Origin: Blastococcus sp. CPCC 205250 | Lineage (GTDB): Bacteria; Actinomycetota; Actinomycetes; Mycobacteriales; Geodermatophilaceae | Direction: 5' to 3' | Length of the DNA stretch: 64,000 nucleotides | NCBI RefSeq assembly: GCF_019799925.1 | Contig: NZ_JABGCG010000008.1 | Location: 1 to 64,000, forward strand | Shown here: positions 36,198 to 45,744 of the stretch, piece after piece | Position numbering within the stretch: the first letter of the stretch is position 1 | Layout: each line of letters starts with the position of its first letter | Position numbers and translations under genes: made by a program | The notes under the pieces: model-generated | The model's input: the letters and a program-made list of their open reading frames with translations, nothing else | What the model was told of the DNA's origin: nothing | The model's database searches: none

Positions 36198-37811
36198 TCA
36201 CCCGGCCCGCAGCCAGACCGCGGTGTCGGGGCCGACGGTGCCGCCGGTCACGTCGGAGCTGGCCAGCAGCACCTCGCCCTCGGGCAGCGGCACGGCGTCG
36301 GGGGAGAGGTTGACCAGGCACACCAGCCCCCCGGGACGGCGGAACGCCAGGCACCCCGCCGGCGCGGGCAGCCACTCGAGGCCGTCGCCGCGCAGGGCCG
36401 GAGAGCCCGCCCGCAGCGCGAGTGCGCGTCGGTACAGCGACAGCATCGAACCGGCGTCGGCTGCCTGGGCCTGGGCGGTGAGCCCGCCCCAGCCCTCGGG
36501 CATCGGCAGCCAGGTGTCGCGCTGCGAGGAGAACCCGTAGGAGGGCTCGGTGCCCGACCACGGCACCGGGATCCGGCAGGCGTCGCGGCCGCGCTCGGTG
36601 TGCCCGGAGCGCTCCCAGATCGGGTCCTGCAGGGCCTCGTCGGGCAGGTCGACGTCGGGCATGCCGAGCTCGTCGCCGTTGTACAGGTAGGCCACGCCGG
36701 GCAGCCCCAGCTGCAGCAGCGCCGCGGCGCGGGCCCGGCGCGTGCCCTCGTCACCGTCACCGTAACGAGTCACGTGCCGCGGCCGATCGTGGTTGGACAG
36801 CACCCAGCAGGCCGGGGCGGGGGTGCCCTCGACGGTGGCGAGCGAGTGCTCGATGGCCGTCCGCAGGGCCGTGGCGTCCCACTCCGCCGTCAGCAGCTTG
36901 AAGTTGAACGCCAGTTGCAGCTCGTCGGGCGCCAGGTACTGGGCGAGCCGGTCGTCGTCGGACACCCAGACCTCGCCCACCGCCATCCGGTCGGCGTAGG
37001 CGTCGATCACGCGGCGGATGTGCCGGTGCACCTCGTGCACGCCGTCCTGGTCGAACCGCTTGTCACCGGGGCCGTGGTCGTCGAGCAGGCCGGTGTCCTC
37101 CATCGGCTGCATGTCCGGCAGGCCCTCGGGCTTGGCCATCCCGTGCGCGACGTCGATGCGGAAGCCGTCGACCCCGCGGTCGAGCCAGAAGCGCATCGTC
37201 TCCTCGAGGTCGGCGAGCACCTCGGGGTTGGTGAAGTCCAGGTCGGGCTGCTCGGGGGCGAACAGGTGCAGGTACCACTGGGCGGGCTGTGAACCCGATG
37301 CCGGCACCCGGGACCACGCCGGCCCGCCGAAGACCGACGGCCAGTTGTTCGGCGGCTCGCTGCCGTCGGGCCCGCGGCCGTCGCGGAAGAGGTACCGGGC
37401 GCGCTCGGGGGAGCCCGGGGCGGCGGCCAGCGCCGCGGTGAACCACTCGTGGGCGTGCGAGGTGTGGTTGGGCACCAGGTCGACGGTCACCCGCAGGCCG
37501 GCGGCGTGCGCCTCGGCCAGCAGGGCGTCGAACTCGGCGAGGTCGCCGAACACCGGCTCGACGTCGCGCGGGTCGGCGACGTCGTAGCCGTGGTCGGCCA
37601 TCGGCGAGGGGTAGAAGGGCGTGATCCACAGCGCGTCGACGCCGAGGTCGACCAGGTGCGGCAGCCGCGCGCGGATGCCGGCCAGGTCGCCGACACCGTC
37701 GCCGTTCCCGTCGGCGAAGCTGCGGATGTAGACCTGGTAGAAGACGGCGTCGCGCCACCAGTCGGGGCCGGTGGTGCGGAAGGCGCGCGTGGGCGACGGG
37801 ACCGGGGGCAC
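36198..37811 (-). CDS. aglA: GH13 alpha-glucosidase
   Basis: 537 residues, usual length for GH13 alpha-glucosidases. Catalytic residues are in place: nucleophile in VDGFRIDVAHG (D220), acid/base in AVGEVWVSD (E280) and the third acid in LSNHDRPRH (D342). Other motifs are WWRDAVFYQVYIRSFADGNG near the start and VTVDLVPNHTS. No signal peptide, so it acts in the cytoplasm on imported maltose or malto-oligosaccharides. It is the last gene of a minus-strand run (prolyl oligopeptidase, MscS, MFS, glbO, aglA). The glbO-aglA pairing is the same as Rv2470-Rv2471. Confidence 0.93.
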   Translation of the reverse strand: MPPVPSPTRAFRTTGPDWWRDAVFYQVYIRSFADGNGDGVGDLAGIRARLPHLVDLGVDALWITPFYPSPMADHGYDVADPRDVEPVFGDLAEFDALLAEAHAAGLRVTVDLVPNHTSHAHEWFTAALAAAPGSPERARYLFRDGRGPDGSEPPNNWPSVFGGPAWSRVPASGSQPAQWYLHLFAPEQPDLDFTNPEVLADLEETMRFWLDRGVDGFRIDVAHGMAKPEGLPDMQPMEDTGLLDDHGPGDKRFDQDGVHEVHRHIRRVIDAYADRMAVGEVWVSDDDRLAQYLAPDELQLAFNFKLLTAEWDATALRTAIEHSLATVEGTPAPACWVLSNHDRPRHVTRYGDGDEGTRRARAAALLQLGLPGVAYLYNGDELGMPDVDLPDEALQDPIWERSGHTERGRDACRIPVPWSGTEPSYGFSSQRDTWLPMPEGWGGLTAQAQAADAGSMLSLYRRALALRAGSPALRGDGLEWLPAPAGCLAFRRPGGLVCLVNLSPDAVPLPEGEVLLASSDVTGGTVGPDTAVWLRAG

Positions 37812-37863
37812 CGGGCTCCTCAGGGTGTTCGGGGTGTGCGGGGACCCGGTTCCGGGCCCCGCC

Positions 37864-38298
37864 TCAGGCAGGGGAGAGGTCGCCGGGCGCGTCGTCGGGC
37901 CAGCGGTTCTGCATGCTGCGGGCAGCCATCTCCAGGTAACCCCAGAGCGTGGCGTCCTGCTCGGGGGTGAGCCCGAGCGAGTCCACGGCCTCGCGCATGT
38001 TCGACAGCCACGCGTCGCGCTCGGCCGGACCGATGGCGAAGGGGGCGTGGCGCATCCGCAGCCGCGGGTGGCCGCGCTCCTGGGAGTAGGTGGTCGGGCC
38101 GCCCCAGTACTGCTCGAGGAACGCCCGCAGCCGGGTCTCGGCGCCCGCCCAGTCGTCCTGCGGGTACAGCGGCGCGAGCACCGGGTCCGACCGGACGCCG
38201 GCGTAGAAGCGCGACACCAGCCGGTCGAACGTGGGCGCGCCGCCCACCTCGTCGTAGAACGTCCGCGCCGAGGGCAGGGTCCGGTTCGCCTCGGTCAT
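37864..38298 (-). CDS. glbO: Truncated hemoglobin, group II
   Basis: 144 residues from ATG 38298, GAGG just upstream. It shows the group II pattern: [49 protein letters not shown] with the proximal His in the R-x-R-H-A-P stretch, and [10 protein letters not shown] with Trp at G8. GlbO-type globins bind O2 and associate with membranes; roles in respiration and in oxygen or peroxide chemistry have been proposed. The gene starts four bases after the MFS stop, and aglA follows. Confidence 0.95.
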   Translation of the reverse strand: MTEANRTLPSARTFYDEVGGAPTFDRLVSRFYAGVRSDPVLAPLYPQDDWAGAETRLRAFLEQYWGGPTTYSQERGHPRLRMRHAPFAIGPAERDAWLSNMREAVDSLGLTPEQDATLWGYLEMAARSMQNRWPDDAPGDLSPA

Positions 38299-38302
38299 GT
38301 CC

Positions 38303-39604
38303 TCATCGTCCCGCAGGAACGACGGGCGCCGCCACGGCGCCGGCACGTGCCTCGGCCTGCAGGCGGCTCCAGGCCAGCAGCGGGGGGAGGACGGCGAGCA
38401 GACCCAGGCCGCCGATGAGGGCGACCACGGCGCTGGGGGCGAGCCCCTCGGCGGCCAGGCCGGCGCCGAGCGCGCCCAGGCCCTGGACGCCGTAGATGCC
38501 GCTCACCGCCACCCCGATGGCCCGGCCGCGGTAGGCGCGCGGCACCTCCTGCACGAAGGCCACGTTCAGCGGGATGGTCCAGGAGGCGCCGAGGCCGGCG
38601 ACGAACATGCAGGCCAGCACCGCGCCGTAGGTCGTCGCCCCGGGCGGGGCCCACATGGCGACCAGCCCGGCCAGCAGCACCGGGAGCAGCGACAGCACCA
38701 CGAGGCCGGGCACCATCGTCATCCGCCGGGCGGGGGCGACGAGCCGGGCCAGCAGCAGTCCGCCCACCGTGACGCCCAGCGGGTTGGCCGCCAGGAGGAG
38801 CCCGACGGCGACCGCGGTGCCCCCGAGCTCGTCGACCAGCGGCGCCGCGATGCCCTCGGCCGCGTTGGCGAACATCACACCGACCCAGACCAGCAGCACG
38901 AGCATGAGCAGCCGCGGCGTCCGGGCGATGAGCCGCATGCCGTCGCCGGCGTCCTGCCAGACCGAGCCGCCCGGACCGTCCTCCGCGACGGGCGCGGGCC
39001 GCCGCTGCAGCCCGGCGCCGAGCCACACCGCGGAGACGCCGAAGGTCGCGGCGTTCAGCAGCAGGACCCAGGAGGGGTGCAGCGACGCGACCAGCGTGCC
39101 GGCGAGGGCGAAGCCGATCACCTGCGACACCTGGGCGCTGACGTTGGTCAGCGAGGTGGCCACGGCGTACCGGTCGCCGGTCAGCACGTCGGCCATCAGG
39201 GCCGAGCGGGCGGCCTCGAACGGCGGGGCGAACAGCGACACCAGCAGCAGCAGGACCAGCAGCAGCGCCAGCGGCGTGCCGGGCACGGCCATGCCGGCCA
39301 CCAGCACGGCCCGGGCGACGTCGCTGGCGATGAGCACCCGGTGGCGGGGCAGCCGGTCGGCCAGGGTGGCCAGCACCGGGCCGCCGACCAGCCAGGGGAG
39401 GTAGCTGATCGCGAAGGTGATCGCCGACAGCAGCGGGGAGTCGGTGCGCTGGTAGACCAGCACCGTCAGCGCGACGCGGGCGAGCTGGTCGCCGATCGTG
39501 GAGAGCAGGAAGCTGCCGAACAGCGGCCGGAACTCCGGGACGCCGAAGACCTCGCCGAAGGTCGCCTGCCGGGCGGCGTCGCCCGCCGGCGGCCGGTCGC
39601 TCAC
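38303..39604 (-). CDS. MFS transporter
   Basis: 433 residues with about twelve hydrophobic segments, typical of the MFS-3/enterobactin-exporter-like group ([20 protein letters not shown] at the start; [16 protein letters not shown] as the loop 2-3 motif). It would export a small molecule by proton exchange. GTG 39604 overlaps the MscS stop by four bases, and glbO follows within four bases, so translation is coupled along the operon. The substrate is unknown. Confidence 0.88.
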   Translation of the reverse strand: MSDRPPAGDAARQATFGEVFGVPEFRPLFGSFLLSTIGDQLARVALTVLVYQRTDSPLLSAITFAISYLPWLVGGPVLATLADRLPRHRVLIASDVARAVLVAGMAVPGTPLALLLVLLLLVSLFAPPFEAARSALMADVLTGDRYAVATSLTNVSAQVSQVIGFALAGTLVASLHPSWVLLLNAATFGVSAVWLGAGLQRRPAPVAEDGPGGSVWQDAGDGMRLIARTPRLLMLVLLVWVGVMFANAAEGIAAPLVDELGGTAVAVGLLLAANPLGVTVGGLLLARLVAPARRMTMVPGLVVLSLLPVLLAGLVAMWAPPGATTYGAVLACMFVAGLGASWTIPLNVAFVQEVPRAYRGRAIGVAVSGIYGVQGLGALGAGLAAEGLAPSAVVALIGGLGLLAVLPPLLAWSRLQAEARAGAVAAPVVPAGR

Positions 39605-40620
39605 TGCTGACCCGCCGGGGCCGCGGCCGCGCCGAGGACGGGGCTCGGGGTGCGGATGCCCTCGGCGGCGAACCGCTCGCTGAGCCGCAGCCGCAGCTCG
39701 CGGGCGACCCGCCACTGGTCGGCGTTGGTGCTGCGCACCTGCACCCGCATCACCACGCCCTGCGCGGTGATCTGCTCGACGCCCAGCGACTCGGGTTCGG
39801 CCAGCAGGACCGCGGCCCACTCCTCCTCGGCGTACATCGCGTCGGCGACCTGCTGCATGACCGCGCGGCAGGCGTCGAGGTCGGTGTCGTGGGCGACCGG
39901 CATGTCGATGACCACCTGGGCGAAGCCCTGGCTCTTGTTGCCCACGCGCAGCACCTCGCCGTTGCGGACGTACCAGACCACGCCGTGGGCGTCCCGGAGC
40001 CGGGTGATCCGCAGCCCCACCGCCTCGACGGTGCCGATGGCCTCGCCGAGGTCGACGACGTCGCCCACGCCGTACTGGTCCTCCAGGATGATCCCGATCC
40101 CGGCGATGAAGTCCTTGACCAGGTTCTGCGCGCCGAAGCCGAGCGCGACGCCCAGCACGCCGGCGCTGGCGATGATCGGCGCCAGGTTCACGCCGAGCTC
40201 GCCGAGCACCAGGACGACGGCGATGCCGAGCACGACGAACGAGGAGAAGCTGCGCAGCACCGAGCTGATCGCCGCCGCGCGCTGGGTGCGGCGCTCGGCG
40301 ATCGTCTCCAGCCCGTCGGGGTCGGCGGCCCGGGCGCGGTTGCGCCACGGCCGCAGGATCGTGGGCATCGACCCCGCCGCGGTGCGGGTGGTCAGCCGCC
40401 GGATGCCGCGGTGCAGGAGCAGCCGCACGACCACGGCGAGCACGACGACGAGCAGGATCCGCGCCGGCTTGGCGATCAGCACGTCCGCGTTGGCGGCCAG
40501 CCAGTCGACGCCGGACACGTCGTAGACGCGGGCGCAGAGCGAGCCCGCGTCCGCGACGCAGTCTGGGAGTTCCGTGCCGCTGCCCTCGGCGGCAGCGACC
40601 ACGGACAGTGAACCGTCCAT
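39601..40620 (-). CDS. Mechanosensitive ion channel protein (MscS family)
   Basis: 339 residues. An N-terminal membrane helix (about 52-72) is followed by a helix pair and the pore-lining segment GVLGVALGFGAQNLVKDFIAG. The beta domain then begins with EDQYGVGDVVDLGEAIGTVE, and the region VRNGEVLRVGNKSQGFA follows. These are the hallmarks of MscS, which opens under membrane tension to release solutes after osmotic downshift. ATG 40620 is the likely start although no clear ribosome-binding site is visible (GTG 40623 is adjacent). The MFS gene overlaps its stop. Confidence 0.92.
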   Translation of the reverse strand: MDGSLSVVAAAEGSGTELPDCVADAGSLCARVYDVSGVDWLAANADVLIAKPARILLVVVLAVVVRLLLHRGIRRLTTRTAAGSMPTILRPWRNRARAADPDGLETIAERRTQRAAAISSVLRSFSSFVVLGIAVVLVLGELGVNLAPIIASAGVLGVALGFGAQNLVKDFIAGIGIILEDQYGVGDVVDLGEAIGTVEAVGLRITRLRDAHGVVWYVRNGEVLRVGNKSQGFAQVVIDMPVAHDTDLDACRAVMQQVADAMYAEEEWAAVLLAEPESLGVEQITAQGVVMRVQVRSTNADQWRVARELRLRLSERFAAEGIRTPSPVLGAAAAPAGQQ

Positions 40621-40653
40621 CACCGTCAATACAAGCAGGCGATCGGCGGTCCG

Positions 40654-42753
40654 TCAGCCAGGTGTTGCTGCTCCGGTGAGTCCGGTGTGCGCGGCGAGGA
40701 ACGCGAGCTGGTCGGCGGCCAGCCCCACCGTGCGGCTGACCGCGCGAGCGCCGTGGCCCACCGACACCTCCCGGCGCAGCAGCACCGGTGCCTCGGCCGC
40801 CGTCGCGTGCTGCAGGGCGGCGGCGAGCTTGCGGGCGTGCAGGGGGTCGACGCGGGTGTCGCTCTCGAAGGTCGTGAAGAGCACCGCCGGGTAGGCCGTG
40901 CCCTCCCGGACGGCGTGGTACGGCGAGTAGCCCAGCAGCCAGCCCAGCTCGACCGGGTCCTCGGCGGTGCCGTACTCGTCGTTCCAGGTGCGGCCCAGCC
41001 CGAAGCGCTCGTAGCGGACCATGTCCAGCAGCGGCGCGCTGCAGACCACGGCCGCGGCCAGGTCCGGCCGCTGGGTCAGGGTCGCGCCGACCAGCAGCCC
41101 GCCGTTGGAGCCGCCCATCACGGCCAGCTGCCCGTGCGTCGTCCACCCCTCGGCGACCAGGTGCTCACCGGCGGCGGCGAAGTCGTCGAAGACGTTCTGC
41201 TTGCGCTCGCGCATGCCCGCGCGGTGCCACTCCTCGCCGTGCTCCGAGCCGCCGCGCAGGTTCGCCACCACCCAGACCCCGCCGGCGGCGACCCAGGACA
41301 GCGCCTGCGCCGAGTAGCCGGGGGTGAGGGAGACGTTGAAGCCGCCGTAGCCGTACAGGACCGTCGGCCGCGGGGTGTCCGGCCGGCCGGCCGCCGACAG
41401 GACGAAGAGGTGCACCGGCGTCCCGTCGGCCGACGTCGCGTGCGTCTCGACGACGGTCAGGGCGGGCACGTCGCCGGCGACGGGGGCGCGCTCGTGGTCG
41501 GCCAGCTGCTCGGGGTCCGCGGCGTCCCAGCGCAGCACCGAGGGCGGGGTCGCGTGGTCGGTGTAGCCCACCCAGGCCGTCGTCCCGCCCTCGGGCGGCG
41601 AGCTGACGCCGGAGACGCTGCCCGGCGGCAGCGCGGTGACGTCGTGCCGCTTCCCGGCGCCGTCGGCGGTCCAGACGCTGAGCCGGTCGGTGGCGTCGAC
41701 CGAGTGGACGGCGAGCACCTGCAGCCCGCCGTCGGGGCCGTCGACGAGTGCGACGTCGGACAGGACGCCGTCGGCCTGCTGGGGGACCACGTCGCGCCAC
41801 GCGCCGGCGGCCCACGTCGCCGGGTCCTCCGGATCGGCGACGGCGAGCCGCCAGCGCGGGGCGTCCCGGTCGCTGAGCAGCCACAGCCGGCCGTCGCGGG
41901 CGACCCAGGCGCTGGTCTGCGCGTCGACGCCGACCTGCAGCTCGCGGAGGGGTGGGCGGGACCCGGGGGCGGAGCCGGCCAGGTCGGCCAGCCAGACGTC
42001 GTCGCGCGGGGCGGTGCCGGCGGAGGCGGAGACGGTCAGCCAGCGGCCGTCGGCACTGGTGCGCACGCCGTAGTAGTTGGTCGGGTCCAGACCCTCGCCG
42101 TGCACGAGCACGTCGGTCCCCGGGTCGGCGCCCACCCGGTGGCGCCAGACCCGCCGGTGGAACTGCTCCTCGCCGGCGGGCACCTGGTCCGGCGCGAGCC
42201 GGCGCACGTAGAAGAGCTCCTCGCCGCCGGGCAGCCAGGCGACGGGGGAGTAGCGGCAGCGGTCGACCGGGCCGTCGAGCTGCTCCCCGGTGGTCACGTC
42301 GAGGACGTACAGCCGCGACTCCTCGTCGCCGCCGGTGGAGAGCTGGTAGGCCAGCCGGTCGCCCTCCCAGGACGGCGACCAGGCGTCGAGCGTGGTCGTG
42401 CCCGCCGGGTCGACCGCCATGGGGTCGACCAGGACCCGCACGGTGCCGTCGGGCTCGCGGACCCGGAGGACGGCGTGCTCCTGGCCGGGGTCGCGGCGGG
42501 TGGAGAAGGCCCGGCCGCGGCGCCACACCGGGACGCCGACGGCGCCGGCGTGCACCAGCTGCTCGAGGCGCTCGGCGAAGCGCGCGCGCAGTGGCAGCGC
42601 CCCCAGCGCCTCGGCGGTCAGGGCGTCCTGGGCGTCGGTCCACGCGCGGGTTCGCGGGTCCTCGACGTCCTCGAGCCAGCGGTAGGGGTCGGCGACGGGG
42701 GTGCCGTGCAGGTCCTCGACCAGGTCGAGTCGCGGGGCCTCGGGATAGCGCAC
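40654..42753 (-). CDS. Prolyl oligopeptidase family serine peptidase (S9A)
   Basis: 699 residues from GTG 42753, normal length. An N-terminal beta-propeller (HGTPVADPYRWLED at the start) covers about residues 1-420. The alpha/beta-hydrolase domain carries the nucleophile in VMGGSNGGLLVGA, the acid in ESDTRVDPLHARKLAAAL and the histidine in SVGHGARAVS. No signal peptide is seen, so it is cytoplasmic and cleaves short peptides after proline. It heads a five-gene minus-strand run ending in aglA. It diverges from the HNH gene, with 159 bases between. Confidence 0.93.
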   Translation of the reverse strand: MRYPEAPRLDLVEDLHGTPVADPYRWLEDVEDPRTRAWTDAQDALTAEALGALPLRARFAERLEQLVHAGAVGVPVWRRGRAFSTRRDPGQEHAVLRVREPDGTVRVLVDPMAVDPAGTTTLDAWSPSWEGDRLAYQLSTGGDEESRLYVLDVTTGEQLDGPVDRCRYSPVAWLPGGEELFYVRRLAPDQVPAGEEQFHRRVWRHRVGADPGTDVLVHGEGLDPTNYYGVRTSADGRWLTVSASAGTAPRDDVWLADLAGSAPGSRPPLRELQVGVDAQTSAWVARDGRLWLLSDRDAPRWRLAVADPEDPATWAAGAWRDVVPQQADGVLSDVALVDGPDGGLQVLAVHSVDATDRLSVWTADGAGKRHDVTALPPGSVSGVSSPPEGGTTAWVGYTDHATPPSVLRWDAADPEQLADHERAPVAGDVPALTVVETHATSADGTPVHLFVLSAAGRPDTPRPTVLYGYGGFNVSLTPGYSAQALSWVAAGGVWVVANLRGGSEHGEEWHRAGMRERKQNVFDDFAAAGEHLVAEGWTTHGQLAVMGGSNGGLLVGATLTQRPDLAAAVVCSAPLLDMVRYERFGLGRTWNDEYGTAEDPVELGWLLGYSPYHAVREGTAYPAVLFTTFESDTRVDPLHARKLAAALQHATAAEAPVLLRREVSVGHGARAVSRTVGLAADQLAFLAAHTGLTGAATPG

Positions 42754-42912
42754 CCGGTCAAAGCTAGGCCTCTCCGGCGCTCCCGGTCGTGCCCGGTCCG
42801 GCGCCGCCGCGAGCATCCCGCGAGCGCTCCGGCCTGGTTGCGGGCCATGATGGGGCTGCTCGTGGGTCGCGCAGCACCCAGCGGCACGACCCGCGGCACT
42901 CGGAGGTGCCCC

Positions 42913-43521
42913 GTGTCGCGTGTCGGAACCGGGTCGTCGTCCGCGGGCCAGCCGGGCCCGCGCCACGACCCCGTGCGCTTGCCCCTGCCGCCTGCGCCGT
43001 GCCGCGGCACCACCGCGGCCACGCTGCTGCTCAACGCCACGTTCGAGCCGTTGTGCGTCGTCTCCAGCCGCCGGGCCATCGTCCTGGTGCTGGCGGAGAA
43101 GGCGGTGTCGGTGGACTCCTCGCCCGACGTGGTGCGCGCGGAGTCGGTGACGGTGCCCGTGCCCGTCGTCGCCAGGCTGACCCGCTACGTGCGGGTGCCC
43201 TACCCGACGCAGGTGCCGCTGTCGCGGCGCGCGGTGTTCACACGCGACGGGCAGACCTGCGTCTACTGCGGCGGCTCGGCCACGAGCATCGACCACGTCG
43301 TGCCGCGCAGTCGGGGCGGCACCCACACCTGGGACAACGTGGTGGCGGCCTGCCGCCGCTGCAACCACACCAAGGCCGACCGGTCGCTGGCCGAGATGGG
43401 CTGGAAGCTGCCGCAGCCCCCGCGCACGCCCAGCGGCGCGGCCTGGCGGCTGCTCGGCCACCGCACGGTGGACCCCCGCTGGCGGGAGTGGCTGGGCGTG
43501 CCCGACAGCGTGAGCGCATGA
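42913..43521 (+). CDS. HNH endonuclease
   Basis: 202 residues from GTG 42913, with CGGAGG seven bases upstream. It begins with a basic Pro-rich stretch, then LLNATFEPLCVVSSRRAIVL and the domain FTRDGQTCVYCGGSATSIDH, in which C-x-x-C and the SIDHVVPRSRGG and CRRCNHTKADR segments form the HNH zinc site. Members are widespread in actinobacteria as stand-alone genes (Rv2469c is one). They are not restriction enzymes of a recognisable system here, and their role is unknown. An ATG near 42847 would give a longer form. Confidence 0.88.
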   Translation: MSRVGTGSSSAGQPGPRHDPVRLPLPPAPCRGTTAATLLLNATFEPLCVVSSRRAIVLVLAEKAVSVDSSPDVVRAESVTVPVPVVARLTRYVRVPYPTQVPLSRRAVFTRDGQTCVYCGGSATSIDHVVPRSRGGTHTWDNVVAACRRCNHTKADRSLAEMGWKLPQPPRTPSGAAWRLLGHRTVDPRWREWLGVPDSVSA

Positions 43522-43585
43522 TGGAGGACCCCCTCGCCCCCCACCGCTCGCAGGCTCGCGGCGGGCCCCTGCGAGGGGGCCGCGC

Positions 43586-44449
43586 ATGACCTCGCCGGGG
43601 ACCGCGCGGCGGCTGTGGGCTCTCGGCGAGCCCTTCCACGCGCTGACGTACTTCGCCGCGGAGGCCCGCACCGCCGCCGAGGAGGCGGGCGTGCGCGGCT
43701 TCTGGTCCGGCTACTTCGCGATGCGCGCCGCGCCGCTGGGCGCGGCCGGGCCCGAGGTGGTGACGGCGACCTTCGCCGGTTTCGCGCCCGCCTTCGTGCG
43801 GCGCTGGGTGCCCGCCGTCTGGGAGGCCGTGTCACCGGCCGACGCGCTGGCCGCCCGGCTGGCGGGGATCGACGCCGCCGTCCGCCGGGTGCTGGGCGAG
43901 GAGTGGCCGGACTCGGCCGAGGCCGCGGAGGCCGCCGAGCTCGCGGGCACGGCCGCGGCCGCGGTCGACCTGCCCGGCCGTCCGCTGGCCGCGGCCAACA
44001 CGGGGGTGCCGGTGCCTGGCCGGCCGCACCTGGCGCTGTGGCAGGCGCTCACCACGCTGCGCGAGCACCGCGGGGACGGGCACGTCGTCGCCCTCGTCCA
44101 GCGCGGGATCTCCGGCCTGGACGCCAACGTGCTGGCCGTCGCGGCCGGTCGCACCGACCGGGAGTGGCTGCTCAAGGCCCGCGGGTGGACCGCGCAGGAG
44201 TGGGACGACGCCGCCGCCGGGCTCGCCGACCGCGGCTGGCTGGAGGGCGGCGAGCTCACCGCCGAGGGGCTGGCGATGGTCACCGCGGTCGAGTCCGACA
44301 CCGACCGCCTCGCGCTCGCCCCCTGGCAGGCGCTGGGCGACCCCGGGTGCGACCGGCTCGGGGCGCTGCTGGCCCCGGTCCGCCGCGCCGTCGTCGCCGC
44401 GGGGGACTGGCCGACCGGCAACCCGATCGGCGCCCCCGACCCCGCCTGA
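43586..44449 (+). CDS. SCO6745 family protein
   Basis: 287 residues from ATG 43586. The start ARRLWALGEPFHALTYFAAE and GFWSGYFAMRAAPLGAAGPE, together with FAGFAPAFVRRWVPAVWE, match the SCO6745 family of helical actinobacterial proteins. A second half with RGWTAQEWDDAAAGLADRGW looks like a winged-helix segment. Function unknown; a regulator or stress role is only a guess. The stop is directly abutted by the convergent kynU stop at 44450. A weak GC-rich inverted repeat (43529-43537 with 43571-43579) lies upstream. Confidence 0.82.
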   Translation: MTSPGTARRLWALGEPFHALTYFAAEARTAAEEAGVRGFWSGYFAMRAAPLGAAGPEVVTATFAGFAPAFVRRWVPAVWEAVSPADALAARLAGIDAAVRRVLGEEWPDSAEAAEAAELAGTAAAAVDLPGRPLAAANTGVPVPGRPHLALWQALTTLREHRGDGHVVALVQRGISGLDANVLAVAAGRTDREWLLKARGWTAQEWDDAAAGLADRGWLEGGELTAEGLAMVTAVESDTDRLALAPWQALGDPGCDRLGALLAPVRRAVVAAGDWPTGNPIGAPDPA

Positions 44450-45703
44450 TCACGTGACGCGGGAGCGCTCCGTCGGACAGGCCTCGTGGGCGCCCTCGAC
44501 GAGGACGGCCCGGAAGCGGTCGAGCGCGTCCCAGACGTCGACGAAGCGGGTGTACAGGGGTGCCGGCCCGAGCCGCACCCGGTCCGGCGTCCGGAAGTCG
44601 GGGACGACGCCACGGTCGACCAGCGCCTGCGTGAGCTGCCACGCCTGCGGGTGCGCGAGGCTGACGTGCGAGCCGCGCCGGCCGGCGTCCCGCGGGGAGG
44701 CCAGCGCGACGCCGTGCGGGACCAGCCACTCGTCGGCCAGCGCGACCACGAGGTCGGTGAGCGCCCGCCCCTTCGCCGCCAGCCGCTCGATCCCGGCCTC
44801 GGCCACCAGCCGCGCCCCCACCTCGACCGCGGCCATCGCCAGCACGGGCGGCGTCCCCACGGCGAACCGCTCGATGCCCGGGGCCGGGTCGTAGGCCGGG
44901 CCCATGGCGAACTGGTCCGCCTGGCCGAACCAGCCCCAGATCGGCTGGCGCAGGTCGGCCTGCAGCTCGCGGCGGACGTAGAGGAACGCCGGCGCGCCCG
45001 GCCCGCCGTTGAGGTACTTGTACGTGCAGCCGACGGCGAGGTCCGCGCCGATCGCCTCGAGCTCGACCGGCACGGCGCCCGCGGCGTGCGACAGGTCCCA
45101 CAGCACCAGCGCGCCGGCGTCGTGCACCAGCCGCGTCACCGCGGCCAGGTCGGGCAGCGCGCCGGAGCGGTAGGCCACCGCGGACAGGACGACGACGGCG
45201 ACCCGCTCGTCCAGCGCACCGGCGAGCACGTCGAGGTCCAGGCCCTCGTCGATGTGCGCCTCGACCTCGCGCACCTCCATGCCCCGGGCCCGGGCCACGC
45301 CCGCGACCAGGTAGCGGTCGGTGGGGAAGTCGTCGGCGCAGCAGACCAGCACGTCGCGGCCGGGCCGCGCGTCGGCGCCGGCGACCAGCAGCTTGTAGAG
45401 GTCGACGGAGGTCGAGTCGCTGACCATCACCTCGCCGGCCCGGGCGCCCAGGACGCCGGCCGCGAGCAGGTCGCCGATCTCGGTGGCCCGCCCGATCCAC
45501 GACGACCACGAGCCGACCAGCCCGCGGCCCCACTGCTCCTCGGCCACCCGTGCCAGCGCGGCCGGCGTCTCTCTCGGCAGCCGGCCGAGGGAGTTGCCGT
45601 CGAGGTAGAGCCGGTCGTCGTCGGCCACGACGAAGCGGTCCCGGAAGGGAGCGAGCGGGTCGGCTGCGTCGAGCGCCGCGGCGGCGGAGCGGGAGAGGTC
45701 CAC
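44450..45703 (-). CDS. kynU: Kynureninase
   Basis: 417 residues, normal length. PLP-enzyme features are LYLDGNSLGRLPRETPAAL near the start, the WDLSHAAGAVPVEL segment with the PLP-ring aspartate, and VGCTYKYLNGGPGAPAFLYV with the lysine that holds PLP. It cleaves kynurenine or 3-hydroxykynurenine to (3-hydroxy)anthranilate and alanine, in tryptophan breakdown. No tryptophan dioxygenase or formamidase gene is adjacent. An amidase gene lies divergently 41 bases away, so they may share a promoter region. Confidence 0.93.
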   Translation of the reverse strand: MDLSRSAAAALDAADPLAPFRDRFVVADDDRLYLDGNSLGRLPRETPAALARVAEEQWGRGLVGSWSSWIGRATEIGDLLAAGVLGARAGEVMVSDSTSVDLYKLLVAGADARPGRDVLVCCADDFPTDRYLVAGVARARGMEVREVEAHIDEGLDLDVLAGALDERVAVVVLSAVAYRSGALPDLAAVTRLVHDAGALVLWDLSHAAGAVPVELEAIGADLAVGCTYKYLNGGPGAPAFLYVRRELQADLRQPIWGWFGQADQFAMGPAYDPAPGIERFAVGTPPVLAMAAVEVGARLVAEAGIERLAAKGRALTDLVVALADEWLVPHGVALASPRDAGRRGSHVSLAHPQAWQLTQALVDRGVVPDFRTPDRVRLGPAPLYTRFVDVWDALDRFRAVLVEGAHEACPTERSRVT

Positions 45704-45744
45704 GACCCACTGTGTACCGCCCGGCGCCGCTAGCGTCGCTCGCC

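Noticed and set aside
43529..43579. Inverted repeat as terminator of the HNH gene
   Set aside because: Only nine paired bases with a 33-base loop; too weak to call.
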